Virus record (IMG/VR): IMGVR_UViG_3300042549_003221
Coordinates: 1 to 32,208 of that record
Reading direction: 5' to 3' (one strand)
Length of the DNA: 32,208 nucleotides
Source of the DNA: a virus
Below are positions 6,431-13,220 of the stretch, one piece after another. Position numbers and translations under genes: made by a program. Each line of letters begins with the position of its first letter. Position 1 is the stretch's first letter. The notes beneath the pieces were generated by a model. The model ran no database searches and was not told the origin of the DNA. It was given only the letters and a program-made list of their open reading frames with translations.

Positions 6431-6901
6431 ATGGGCAACCTGAACTTCGACGCGTCCAACATCGAGCCGAGCCAGAGCTTTGAGCCGATCCCCGATGGCT
6501 GGTATGCGGCCTCGATCATTGAGGCTGCGATGGTGCCGACGCGTGACGGCACGACCGAGCTGCTGAAGCTCACGTTCGAGATCGACGGACCGAACTACTG
6601 CGGCCGCCGCGTCTGGGAGCGTCTCAATGTCAACCACCCGAACGAGCAGCCGCGCCAGATCGCGCAGCGCAACCTGTCGTCGATCTGCCGCGCCATCGGA
6701 AAGCTGCAAGTCGCCGACACGGACGAACTGCTGGGCGCAAAGCTGCTGATCAAGGTGCGCGCCGTGCCTGCGGACGGCAAGTTCGACGCGCGCAACGAGA
6801 TCCGCGGCTACAAGGCCGGGATGGACACGCCGAGCGCAGCGCCTGCGCCGAAGATGTCGGCTCCTGCTGCGGCTCCTAAGGCTGCGCCGTGGCGTCGCTG
6901 A
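6431..6901 (+). CDS. DUF669 protein, probable ssDNA-binding recombination partner
   Basis: A 156-residue protein preceded by a purine-rich ribosome binding site (AAGAAGAGAGAGAGACA). The N-terminal part (FDASNIEPSQSFEPIPDGWY... LLKLTFEIDGPNYCGRRVWERLN) matches the DUF669 pattern: a beta-barrel-like core with a conserved GR.(V/I)W segment near residue 58. The C-terminus is an Ala/Pro/Lys-rich flexible tail, as in single-strand binding proteins, though without their acidic tip. DUF669 genes regularly sit beside Sak4-type ATPases in phages, as here, and are thought to coat single-stranded DNA. A terminator follows its stop. Confidence 0.8.
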   Translation: MGNLNFDASNIEPSQSFEPIPDGWYAASIIEAAMVPTRDGTTELLKLTFEIDGPNYCGRRVWERLNVNHPNEQPRQIAQRNLSSICRAIGKLQVADTDELLGAKLLIKVRAVPADGKFDARNEIRGYKAGMDTPSAAPAPKMSAPAAAPKAAPWRR

Positions 6902-6923
6902 TTGAGGTCGCATGACCAACACG

Positions 6924-6960
6924 CGGCCCGCTCGCTTGGACATGGCGTGCGGGCCGTTTT
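6924..6960 (+). terminator. Rho-independent terminator
   Basis: CGGCCCGC (6924-6931) and GCGGGCCG (6949-6956) form a perfect 8-bp GC stem with a 17-base loop, followed at once by TTTT. It lies between the DUF669 gene and the helicase gene. It would reduce transcription into the helicase and primase, or act as a partial terminator, because no clear promoter is visible between it and 6988. Confidence 0.75.
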
Positions 6961-6971
6961 CATTGAACAAC

Positions 6972-6990
6972 TGAACGAGGACAACGCATG
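6972..6990 (+). promoter_or_regulatory. Conserved translation leader TGAACGAG-N8-ATG
   Basis: TGAACGAG (6972-6979) stands exactly 8 bases before the helicase ATG. The same arrangement occurs at 5616-5634 (ATPase start) and 5247-5265 (tiny ORF). The GAG would be a short Shine-Dalgarno core; the rest of the shared word suggests a phage-specific initiation or regulatory element. Confidence 0.5.
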
Positions 6991-8643
6991 GAGCTTCGCG
7001 GATATCAACAGCGCGCGATCGAGGCGTCGCTGGAATGGATGGGGAACAACTTGGGCAACCCGCTGGTGGTGTTGCCGACGGGCGCTGGCAAGTCGCTCGT
7101 CATCGCGGGCCTGATCAAGCACGCACTGACGGAGTGGCCCGACACGCGCATCGTGGTCGTGACGCACGTCAAGGAACTGATCGAGCAGAACTGCGCGCAG
7201 GCCAGGCGATACTGGCCCGACGTGCCCGTTGGCATCTACAGCGCAGGCATCGGACGCCGCGAGGAAGGAGCGCAGGTCCTGTTCTGCGGCATCCAATCGG
7301 TCTACGGCAAGGCCGCGCAGATCGGCTGGACTGATCTTGTGCTGATCGACGAAGCGCACCTGGTGCCGAAGGACGGCTTCGGCATGTATCGCACGTTCCT
7401 CGGTGACCTTGGCAGCATGAACAACAACATGCGCGTGATGGGGCTCACCGCGACGCCATACCGCACCGACAGCGGCACGCTGCACGAAGGCGACGATCGG
7501 CTGTTCCACGGCATCGCATACGACGCCGACCTGGTCAGCCTGATCAACGACGGCTTCCTGTCGCCGACCATCGCTCGCGGCAGCAAGGTCGAGATCGAGA
7601 CCGGCGACGTGCACATCCGCGGCGGTGAGTTCATCGCGGGCGAGCTGGAGTCGGCGGCCATGGCACCAGGTCTCGTGTCGGCCGCGGTCGGCGAGATCAT
7701 CGCGCGTGGCCAGGACCGCAAGTCGTGGCTGGTGTTCTGCTGCGGCATCAAGCACGCCGAAGCCGTCGCGGCCGAGCTGCGCGAAGCGGGCGTCAACGTC
7801 GCCACCGTGTTCGGCGACACCGACAAGGCCGAGCGTGACCGTGTCGTGAAGGAGTTCAAGGCAAACTCTATCCGCTGCATCGTCAACGTCTCGGTGCTGA
7901 CCACGGGCTTCGATGCGCCGCAGGTGGATCTGATCGCGCTGCTGCGGCCGACGTGCTCGCCGGGCTTATTCGTGCAGATGGCCGGTCGCGGCTTCCGCCT
8001 GGCCGAAGGCAAGCAGAACTGCCTGATGCTCGACTTCGGCGGCAACTTCGAGCGCCATGGATCGCTGGACAACATCAAGGCAAAGGACAAGCGCAAGGGC
8101 GAGGCGGGCGAGAAGCCGTGCAAGAAGTGTCCGAACTGCCAGTCCTTTGTGGCGACGGCCGTGTTGCAGTGCCCAGAGTGCGGATACGAGTGGCCGCCGC
8201 GAGAGATCACGCACGACGAGCGGCCCGCAGAGGCCGTGGCCATCGCTGGCTTGGAGCCGAAGCAGATCGAGACCTACGACGTCACGGGCGTCGAATACCG
8301 CCGTCATCAGAAGCAGGGCAAGGTCGTGCCTGTGCTGCGCGTCACCTACCGCGCAGGCGACTTCGGCGAGTTCAACGAGTGGATCTGCCTCGAGCACGAA
8401 GGCTACGCAGGCGAACGCGCAGCCCGCTGGTGGCTCTCGCGTGCGCAGGCGCCGGTCCCTGGCTCGGTCGCGGAAGCCATCGAGCGCAAGGCCGAGTTGG
8501 CGCAGCCGCTGACCATCACCGTCGAGCTCGGCGGCGAGTGGCCCGAGATCAAGAAGGTGCTCTGCAAAGTTGAACCAGGCATCCACGAACCAGACGCTCC
8601 TCCTCCCACCCCTCACGTTGACTACTCTGAGGTCCCCTTCTGA
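6988..8643 (+). CDS. Superfamily 2 DNA helicase with C-terminal zinc ribbon
   Basis: A 551-residue DEAH-type helicase. Seen in order: Q-motif-like RGYQQRAI at the N-terminus, Walker A PTGAGKS (30-36), motif Ia VVTHVKELIEQN, motif II DEAH (121-124), motif III GLTATP (152-157), and motif VI QMAGRGFR (330-337). After the helicase core comes a zinc ribbon with C381-x2-C384 and C395-x2-C398. The fold is that of the ResIII/DEAD phage helicases that unwind or remodel DNA at the replication fork. It lies directly before the primase gene and overlaps it by one base (TGATG), so the two are probably made in step. It shows no nuclease or methylase domain, which argues against a restriction enzyme subunit. 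Confidence 0.88.
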   Translation: MELRGYQQRAIEASLEWMGNNLGNPLVVLPTGAGKSLVIAGLIKHALTEWPDTRIVVVTHVKELIEQNCAQARRYWPDVPVGIYSAGIGRREEGAQVLFCGIQSVYGKAAQIGWTDLVLIDEAHLVPKDGFGMYRTFLGDLGSMNNNMRVMGLTATPYRTDSGTLHEGDDRLFHGIAYDADLVSLINDGFLSPTIARGSKVEIETGDVHIRGGEFIAGELESAAMAPGLVSAAVGEIIARGQDRKSWLVFCCGIKHAEAVAAELREAGVNVATVFGDTDKAERDRVVKEFKANSIRCIVNVSVLTTGFDAPQVDLIALLRPTCSPGLFVQMAGRGFRLAEGKQNCLMLDFGGNFERHGSLDNIKAKDKRKGEAGEKPCKKCPNCQSFVATAVLQCPECGYEWPPREITHDERPAEAVAIAGLEPKQIETYDVTGVEYRRHQKQGKVVPVLRVTYRAGDFGEFNEWICLEHEGYAGERAARWWLSRAQAPVPGSVAEAIERKAELAQPLTITVELGGEWPEIKKVLCKVEPGIHEPDAPPPTPHVDYSEVPF

Positions 8644-10829
8644 TGTTCGCCTCTCCTCTCGATGCGGCGCTGCGATACGCAGCACGCGGCTGGCTGGTGT
8701 TCCCAGTCCGCGCTAACAAGCACCCGTTCACCCAACACGGCCACAAGGAAGCCACCAACGATCCCGCGCGTCTCGCCGCGTGGTGGGCGCAGTGGCCAGA
8801 TGCACAGGTCGGCGTCGATTGCGAGCGCAGCAGCCTCGCCGTCATCGACCTCGACTACGACCCGACCAAGTCGATTGACGGACCGGCCGTCTGGTCTGTG
8901 CTGCTGCAAGACCACGGCCGCGACCTGTGCGGCCTGATCGCCACGACGCCACGCGGCGGCCGTCACCTGTTCTACTCGCTGCCCAACCCGCCGGTCAGCT
9001 CGCGCGTCGGCGTGCGGCCTGGCGTCGACGTCCGCGCCGTCGGCGGCTACGTGGTCCTGCCGTCGCCTGCATCACCTGGCCGTGAGTGGCGCACGGGCGA
9101 CCCGTTCGACGTGGACAGCGACGGCGTCAGCGACATCGACCAGATGCCGGGTTGGGTGCGCGAACTGTGCGGCAGCCACCGTGGCGGCGAGAACTTTGGC
9201 GCGGAGTCCAGCGACGCCATGCCGTTGTCGGGCGCAGACGTTGCGTCGATCGAGGACGCGCTCAAGCACGTGGACCCGGACCCGCACGACTTGTGGCTGC
9301 AAGTCGGCATGGCGCTCAAGAGCACCGGCGCGAAGGACCAGGCCTACGAGATCTGGTGCGAGTGGTCGGCGCAGTCGGGCAAGTTCACGCCCAAGGACCA
9401 GCGCAGGCGGTGGAACTCGTTCAAGGAGTTCCGCTGGGACGGTTCCGAGATCACGCTCGGCACGCTGTTTCACCTGGCCCGAGACGGCGGCTGGATGCCC
9501 GGCGTGTTGCAGGAGCTGGCGGGCGACATCGAAGTCCCCGAGCCCGAGCCGGACTACGCGCCGCGGCAGCTCCAGAAGCGTCCGTTCCCGCGCAAGCTCC
9601 TCGACGTGCCCGGCATCATCGGCGAGCTGGTGTCGTGGATGCTGACGCAGTCGATCCGCAGGCAACCGTCGCTCTGCCTGGCGTCCGTGCTCGCGTGCAT
9701 GGGCGCTCTGATGGGTCGGCGCGTCCAGACCCGTGGCGGCCTGCGCACCAACCTCTACATGCTCGGCATCGCTGAGACGGCCAGCGGCAAGAACGCGTCC
9801 CTGCGTCTGCCGCAGCGGGCCTTCGCGCTCGCCGGCCTGAGCAACTGGATCGGCCCGAGCGAGTGGAAGTCCGACAGCGGCATCCGCTCCTCGCTGGTCG
9901 ATGAGCAGACCAGGTCGCACGTCTGCTTGATCGACGAGATGACCAAGTTTCTCCAGCAGGTGACCCACCCGAACGCGGGCGGTCACCAGCTCGGCATCAA
10001 GCGCACCTTGCTCGAGCTGTTCTCGTGCGCAGGCGACACCTGGCTCGCGGCCGCCTACGCGGACCGCCGCATCAACGCGCCGACGCCGCTGGAGGAGCCG
10101 CACCTGTGCTTCTACGGCACCGGCGTGCCGAGCGAGCTGTTCTCAAGCATGGACTCGGGCGCCATCCGTGACGGCTTCCTAAACCGTCTGCTGGTGTTCG
10201 TGTCCGATGACGCTCTCCCGCAACGGCAGACGGTAGACCGCGACGATCCGCCCGCCTACGTGCTCGAACGCCTGCGCGAACTGGAGCGGCTGACGCGTCG
10301 GCAAGGCAACCTGCACGGCGTCTGCCGCAAGGTGGCCTACCAGGAGGCCGCAGAATCGCTTCTGGGCTCGTTGGCGGACCGGAACGACGTTCGCATCATG
10401 GAACTGCGCAGGAGCGAACTGGCGGCCTTTGCGGACCTTTGGGCGCGGTTCACGGAGCACGTGGAGAAGCTGGCGCTGCTTCGCTCGGTCTGCCGCGACC
10501 CGTCCGACCGCATCAGCGTCGATGACGTCGAGTGGGCGGGCGAGCTCGCGTCCTGGTGCATCGAGCGCACCTGCGCCGAGGCGGCCGAGACCATGGCCGA
10601 CAACGCCGTCCAGGCCATGCAGAAGCGCGTGCTGCGGCTCGTCCGCGACGCTGGGCCCATGGGCATCACCATGGCCCAACTGAGCCGCAAGACCCAGTGG
10701 CTGCGTCGCAGCGAGCGTAAGGACGTGCTGGCCTCGCTCGTCGAAGGCGAAGAGGTCGTGACGCAGGAGACCGTGACGCTCGGACGCCGGAAGACCGTCC
10801 TGATCGCGCGCGACTTCCTCGCCCCTTGA
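8643..10829 (+). CDS. Primase-polymerase (prim-pol) / PriCT / DUF3987 replication protein
   Basis: A 728-residue multi-domain replication protein. Residues about 1-180 are a bifunctional primase/polymerase domain, with AARGWLVFPV near the start, the catalytic D69-L-D71, and TTPRGGRHLFY. Residues about 200-275 (IEDALKHVDPD...WLQVGMALKST) fit the PriCT domain. Residues about 310-640 fit DUF3987, a P-loop helicase-like domain with ETASGKN (378-384) as the degenerate Walker A. A C-terminal winged helix (about 655-720) probably contacts DNA. Such proteins prime and initiate phage and plasmid replication, often at sites next to their gene. The first iteron-like repeat overlaps its stop codon. Confidence 0.87.
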   Translation: MFASPLDAALRYAARGWLVFPVRANKHPFTQHGHKEATNDPARLAAWWAQWPDAQVGVDCERSSLAVIDLDYDPTKSIDGPAVWSVLLQDHGRDLCGLIATTPRGGRHLFYSLPNPPVSSRVGVRPGVDVRAVGGYVVLPSPASPGREWRTGDPFDVDSDGVSDIDQMPGWVRELCGSHRGGENFGAESSDAMPLSGADVASIEDALKHVDPDPHDLWLQVGMALKSTGAKDQAYEIWCEWSAQSGKFTPKDQRRRWNSFKEFRWDGSEITLGTLFHLARDGGWMPGVLQELAGDIEVPEPEPDYAPRQLQKRPFPRKLLDVPGIIGELVSWMLTQSIRRQPSLCLASVLACMGALMGRRVQTRGGLRTNLYMLGIAETASGKNASLRLPQRAFALAGLSNWIGPSEWKSDSGIRSSLVDEQTRSHVCLIDEMTKFLQQVTHPNAGGHQLGIKRTLLELFSCAGDTWLAAAYADRRINAPTPLEEPHLCFYGTGVPSELFSSMDSGAIRDGFLNRLLVFVSDDALPQRQTVDRDDPPAYVLERLRELERLTRRQGNLHGVCRKVAYQEAAESLLGSLADRNDVRIMELRRSELAAFADLWARFTEHVEKLALLRSVCRDPSDRISVDDVEWAGELASWCIERTCAEAAETMADNAVQAMQKRVLRLVRDAGPMGITMAQLSRKTQWLRRSERKDVLASLVEGEEVVTQETVTLGRRKTVLIARDFLAP

Positions 10830-10926
10830 AGAAAGGGTCGAGTTGAAGGAAGTCTTGAAGAAAGGGTCCGAGCTAGAACCCCGCGCAAGGCAACGACTTG
10901 CGGCGCGAAATGGGATCGCTTGGACC

Positions 10927-10944
10927 CTTATTTCTTGAAATAAG
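10927..10944. repeat. Palindrome CTTATTTC-TT-GAAATAAG
   Basis: Two perfect 8-base arms are separated by two bases. The preceding bases GGACC make the whole resemble an inverted, altered copy of the nearby CTTGAAGAAAGGGTCC repeat. It is a likely protein binding site within the candidate origin. Confidence 0.6.
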
Positions 10945-11017
10945 CCACCCCCACCGTGGAGGGAGAGACTAGGGGGTCTAACTTTACCCTAACTTGGGAA
11001 GGAGGGTAGCCTTGAAG

Positions 11018-11064
11018 TATTGAAATAAGGTATACTATATATATTAAGTATATATAATACATAC
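11018..11064. other. AT-rich island (candidate DNA unwinding element)
   Basis: An almost pure A/T stretch (TATACTATATATATTAAG followed by TATATATAATACATAC) interrupts GC-rich sequence. It also contains -10-like words (TATACT at 11031, TATATA at 11036 placed 18 bases after TTGAAG), so promoter activity is possible. Its place between iteron copies favours strand opening for replication. Confidence 0.5.
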
Positions 11065-11076
11065 AGTTACGTTCGG

Positions 11077-11109
11077 ACCTTTCTTCAAGTTGACCCCTTG
11101 AAGAAAGGT
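11077..11109. repeat. Perfect 13-bp inverted repeat made of two iterons
   Basis: ACCTTTCTTCAAG (11077-11089) and CTTGAAGAAAGGT (11097-11109) are exact reverse complements separated by TTGACCC. They are two head-to-head copies of the iteron core. No T-run follows, so a terminator is unlikely; a dimeric initiator or repressor site is more likely. Confidence 0.6.
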
Positions 11110-11161
11110 TGAAGAAAGTGAAGGAAGCCCCCCTACTTGCGCCGCTCCGAAAGCGTGGAGG

Positions 11162-11221
11162 TGGCGTAGTTCAGCCGCAGGTGGTGTAGATCCGCCCGAC
11201 CTGGTGTAGATCCGCAGCTCG
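11162..11221. repeat. Three tandem 20-bp repeats (TGGTGTAGATCCGC core)
   Basis: Units start at 11162, 11182 and 11202. The second and third share the 14-base TGGTGTAGATCCGC exactly; the first is a diverged copy (TGGCGTAGTTCAGCCGC). A period of 20 bp is close to two helical turns, so a protein could bind the copies on one face. The array sits between the candidate origin and the 3' end of the regulator gene. It could be a second iteron set, an operator or a partition-type site. Confidence 0.55.
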
Positions 11222-11227
11222 TGGCGC

Positions 11228-11482
11228 TTACGACCGACGCCGACGCTTGGGAACACCGGCCTGCCAAGACAACATCAACTCGGTGATGGAGATGCCGAGG
11301 AACGTCGAAAGCCGGTAGGCCTTCGTCCTCCATGGTCGAGCCAGGCCGCGGCACCACGAGTAGATGGTGTTCGGGGAAAGGCCGAGCTGGCGGGCGACCT
11401 GGTATTGCGTGAAGCCGGTCTGCTCGATCAGCGTGGACAGCTTGGTGGTCGCCTTGGTGGCACTTGTGGTCGGCTCCGACAT
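11228..11482 (-). CDS. Cro/C1-type HTH transcriptional regulator
   Basis: An 84-residue protein and the only clear gene on the - strand. Residues about 24-46 (FTQYQVARQLGLSPNTIYSW) form a helix-turn-helix of the XRE/Cro-C1 type, followed by helices that complete a small five-helix domain; the C-terminus is Arg-rich (PKRRRRS). There is no dimerisation or self-cleavage domain, so it is closer in size to Cro or small plasmid regulators than to a full lambda CI. It faces the early promoter at 11546, from which it is separated by about 60 bases, giving a divergent switch layout. Only about two bases separate its predicted transcription start from the ATG, as with leaderless repressor mRNAs. Confidence 0.75.
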   Translation of the reverse strand: MSEPTTSATKATTKLSTLIEQTGFTQYQVARQLGLSPNTIYSWCRGLARPWRTKAYRLSTFLGISITELMLSWQAGVPKRRRRS

Positions 11483-11483
11483 A

Positions 11484-11519
11484 GGAACTACATCTAGCGG
11501 TGGTTCTAGTTTGCTTCAA
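11484..11519 (-). promoter_or_regulatory. Leftward promoter and candidate operator for the HTH gene
   Basis: Read on the - strand, TTGAAG (11519-11514) and TAGATG (11496-11491) are separated by 17 bases and fit -35 and -10 boxes. The inverted pair AACTA (11486-11490) and TAGTT (11507-11511) overlaps both boxes and could be the operator of the regulator itself. The -10 match is only partial. Confidence 0.4.
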
Positions 11520-11545
11520 CTTTCCCGGCAGAAGAAAGCCGATCG

Positions 11546-11577
11546 GAAGTTGACAGTGGGCGAGCGAACTCTACGTT
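11546..11577 (+). promoter_or_regulatory. Rightward early promoter (GAAGTTGACA box)
   Basis: GAAGTTGACA (11546-11555), a 16-base spacer containing GCGAGCGAA, and TACGTT (11572-11577) repeat the design of the promoter at 5548-5579. Transcription would begin near 11584, at or beside an ATG at 11585. It drives the accessory early operon to the right and diverges from the HTH gene. Confidence 0.55.
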
Positions 11578-11602
11578 GCGGCGCATGAACGACGAGAACG
11601 AC

Positions 11603-11827
11603 ATGAACATCGAACGCGCCATCCGTAGCCTCATCCTCAAGCTGCACGACGAAGGTCACGGCCTCTGCGCCGAGTCCATCGCGCGCGACCTCAACGGCAA
11701 CATCGGCACCAAGCTCGCCGTCGAGACGGTTGAGCGCGTGATCGCTGAAGCCAACCCGCAACGTCGCACGATCAAGTCGTGGGACCTGGACGTCAGCCGC
11801 CTTGAAGGCTGGGAGCTGTCGCTGTGA
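11603..11827 (+). CDS. Small early protein, possible HTH-type
   Basis: A 74-residue protein from the ATG at 11603, or 80 residues from an ATG at 11585 that would lie at the very 5' end of the mRNA. I prefer 11603 because GACGAGAACGAC before it resembles the leader found before the ATPase and helicase genes. The N-terminal half (ALRSLILKLHDEGHGLCAESIARDL-like helices) could be a small winged or helix-turn-helix domain, but I do not recognise the family. As first gene rightward of a divergent promoter it occupies the place of a Cro-like or early regulatory protein. Confidence 0.5.
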   Translation: MNIERAIRSLILKLHDEGHGLCAESIARDLNGNIGTKLAVETVERVIAEANPQRRTIKSWDLDVSRLEGWELSL

Positions 11828-12060
11828 GCAACCAACGCACCAAGGCCGACCGCGACGTCCTGCGCCGCGAGATCGAACGCCACAACCCGTGGGTCTACGC
11901 ATCCGCCTCGCTGGCTCTGGTCACCGAGATCCTGGGCACGCCAGAACTGCGGGCCGAGCGCAGGAAGATCGACCAGGTCAACTGGGAGAACGGCCTGCGA
12001 GCCGAAGCACTGGCCAAGGCGCTGCTCAAGATCCTTGACGACGAGGAGATTGCACAGTGA
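11824..12060 (+). CDS. Hypothetical helical protein
   Basis: A 78-residue protein starting at a GTG whose last bases overlap the upstream stop (GTGA). It is charged and probably all-helical, with no motif I can name. Its own stop overlaps the next GTG start in the same manner, so it is translated within the early operon. Confidence 0.5.
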   Translation: MSNQRTKADRDVLRREIERHNPWVYASASLALVTEILGTPELRAERRKIDQVNWENGLRAEALAKALLKILDDEEIAQ

Positions 12061-12275
12061 CCAAGCCAACCAACGACGGTTGCAAGATTTACAACTTCGT
12101 TTGCAACGTTTGCAAAAGGCGGAGCCAGTCGAAGCGCAACCAGGCCGTCTGCTTCTCCTGCTCGGCCAAGAAGGGCGGGCAGTTCCGCGACCGACCGGAC
12201 CTCACCGCCGCGCAGCTCGAAGATCGCATGACCCAGATCGTCGCCGACGAGTTGAGGATGCCATGGGAACGATGA
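12057..12275 (+). CDS. Small zinc-ribbon protein
   Basis: A 72-residue protein with two CxxC pairs, C16-x2-C19 and C32-x2-C35, in a basic context (KRRSQSKRNQ between them). This is the pattern of a small zinc ribbon that could bind nucleic acid. It starts at GTG overlapping the upstream stop. The C-terminal half is helical and acidic. No specific family recognised. Confidence 0.6.
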   Translation: MTKPTNDGCKIYNFVCNVCKRRSQSKRNQAVCFSCSAKKGGQFRDRPDLTAAQLEDRMTQIVADELRMPWER

Positions 12276-12580
12276 ACGACTGGGAATACTGGGCGCAAGA
12301 TGACCTGCGCGTCGAAGAACGGGCGCTCGACACCGCAGCCCGCAAGCCGCACCTGGCCATCGAGCCGAGCGAGCGTTACGAGGGCGTGGAGCACCGCTGG
12401 GTCCGCTCTGCCTACCAGTTCCGCGTCGCCAACCGCGAGCGCGTCATGGCGAAGCTGCACGTGACCTGCGACCGCTGCGAAGGGCACGGCGCCTACAACC
12501 TGCGCCGGTCGGTCATGCCTGGCGATTACTTCACCGTCGATTGTCCCAAGTGCTCCAACCTCGGAGTCGTGCCAGCATGA
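12263..12580 (+). CDS. Protein with DnaJ-like zinc motif
   Basis: A 105-residue protein from ATG 12263 (preceded by GAGG), or 102 residues from ATG 12272, which overlaps the upstream stop as ATGA. The N-terminal part is acidic (NDWEYWAQDDL). The C-terminal part holds CDRCEGHG, an exact CxxCxGxG motif as in the zinc region of DnaJ, followed by a second pair CPKC. A four-Cys zinc site is therefore likely. Small phage proteins with this motif are common but of unknown role. Confidence 0.6.
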   Translation: MGTMNDWEYWAQDDLRVEERALDTAARKPHLAIEPSERYEGVEHRWVRSAYQFRVANRERVMAKLHVTCDRCEGHGAYNLRRSVMPGDYFTVDCPKCSNLGVVPA

Positions 12581-13026
12581 CCACGCCAACCCAACGAACT
12601 CTCAAGTGGGCCCGCGACCTCGGCTACACCGTGCAGGTGGTCGAGAAGTGGAACCCGCACGCGCGCGTCCGCCAGGACCTGTTCGGCTGCATCGACATCG
12701 TCGGCCTGTCCGACAAGATCATCGGCATCCAGGCCTGCGCCGACAGCAGCCGCTCGGCCCGCGTCAAGAAGTCTCTCATGGAGCCACGCATCGAGACATG
12801 GCTCAAGGCTGGCGGCCGCTTCCTCGTCGTGTCGTGGGGTAAGAAAGGACCACGGGGCAAGCGGAAGACCTGGACTGGGACCGTGGTCGAGCTGTCCTTG
12901 AACGCCGACGGCTTCGTCCTGGCCGAGCAGTGGGACGAGAACCGCTCGCTGGCGATCCCATGGCCAGAAGACGTCCAGGGATGTTGGGACGAGGACGCGC
13001 ATAAGGCATGCTGTGACCATGGCTGA
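12577..13026 (+). CDS. PD-(D/E)XK nuclease-like protein
   Basis: A 149-residue protein starting at an ATG that overlaps the upstream stop (ATGA). The segment VRQDLFGCIDIVGL followed by IIGIQACADS and a helical stretch with ARVKKSL fits a phage branch of the PD-(D/E)XK nuclease fold: Asp40 would be the metal-binding aspartate, and Q52-A-C54 takes the place of the (D/E)xK motif. A Gly-rich turn and the strand FLVVSWGKKG follow, as in relatives. Because the lysine is replaced, activity is uncertain. A role in recombination or DNA processing is inferred from fold and from the early-gene context. Confidence 0.55.
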   Translation: MTTPTQRTLKWARDLGYTVQVVEKWNPHARVRQDLFGCIDIVGLSDKIIGIQACADSSRSARVKKSLMEPRIETWLKAGGRFLVVSWGKKGPRGKRKTWTGTVVELSLNADGFVLAEQWDENRSLAIPWPEDVQGCWDEDAHKACCDHG

Positions 13027-13219
13027 CTGGCGATCTGTTTGGCGTGAACCGCAGGATGACTGGGGCGACGATGACCTGGTCGGGCACATGGTCGCAACGG
13101 CGATGGGCTACATGGCAAAGGCGCTCGACGAGACGCACATCAAGCTAGCGCGCCAGGCTCTGATGGAGCGCATGCGCAACCTACGCGAGCAGGCTGCGCA
13201 GGCGAAGCCCAAGGACTGA
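13013..13219 (+). CDS. Hypothetical 68-residue protein
   Basis: Starts at GTG 13013, which has AAGG six bases upstream, or at ATG 13019 two codons later. The product is Trp/Asp-rich at the N-terminus and helical at the C-terminus (HIKLARQALMERMRNLREQA). No family recognised. It overlaps the nuclease-like gene by 14 bases and ends just before the HExxH gene, inside the early operon. Confidence 0.5.
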   Translation: MTMADWRSVWREPQDDWGDDDLVGHMVATAMGYMAKALDETHIKLARQALMERMRNLREQAAQAKPKD

Positions 13220-13220
13220 C

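Larger units (their letters stand above)
10825..11118. other. Candidate replication origin: TTGAAGAAAG iterons and AT-rich island
   Basis: The word TTGAAGAAAG occurs at 10826-10835, 10855-10864, 11098-11107 and 11109-11118, and inverted at 11079-11088; the first two copies extend to CTTGAAGAAAGGGTC. A near copy TTGAAGGAAG is at 10843-10852. The stretch also holds a perfect palindrome (10927-10944) and an AT-rich island (11018-11064) in otherwise GC-rich DNA. Iterons beside an easily melted island, directly after the primase gene, are the hallmark of an origin. No gene is visible on the + strand from 10830 to 11584. Confidence 0.6.

Noticed and set aside
6988-8643. Helicase as part of a restriction system
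   Set aside because: The ResIII-like core alone is common in phage replication genes; no nuclease or methylase partner is present and the neighbour is a primase.
10825-11221. CRISPR array
   Set aside because: Repeats are short, differ in spacing and orientation, and lack unique spacers of equal length; origin iterons or operator sites fit better.
11044-11256. - strand 70-codon frame across the tandem repeats
   Set aside because: It spans iterons, the AT-rich island and repeats, overlaps the end of the HTH gene and has no plausible ribosome binding site; repeats explain the sequence better.
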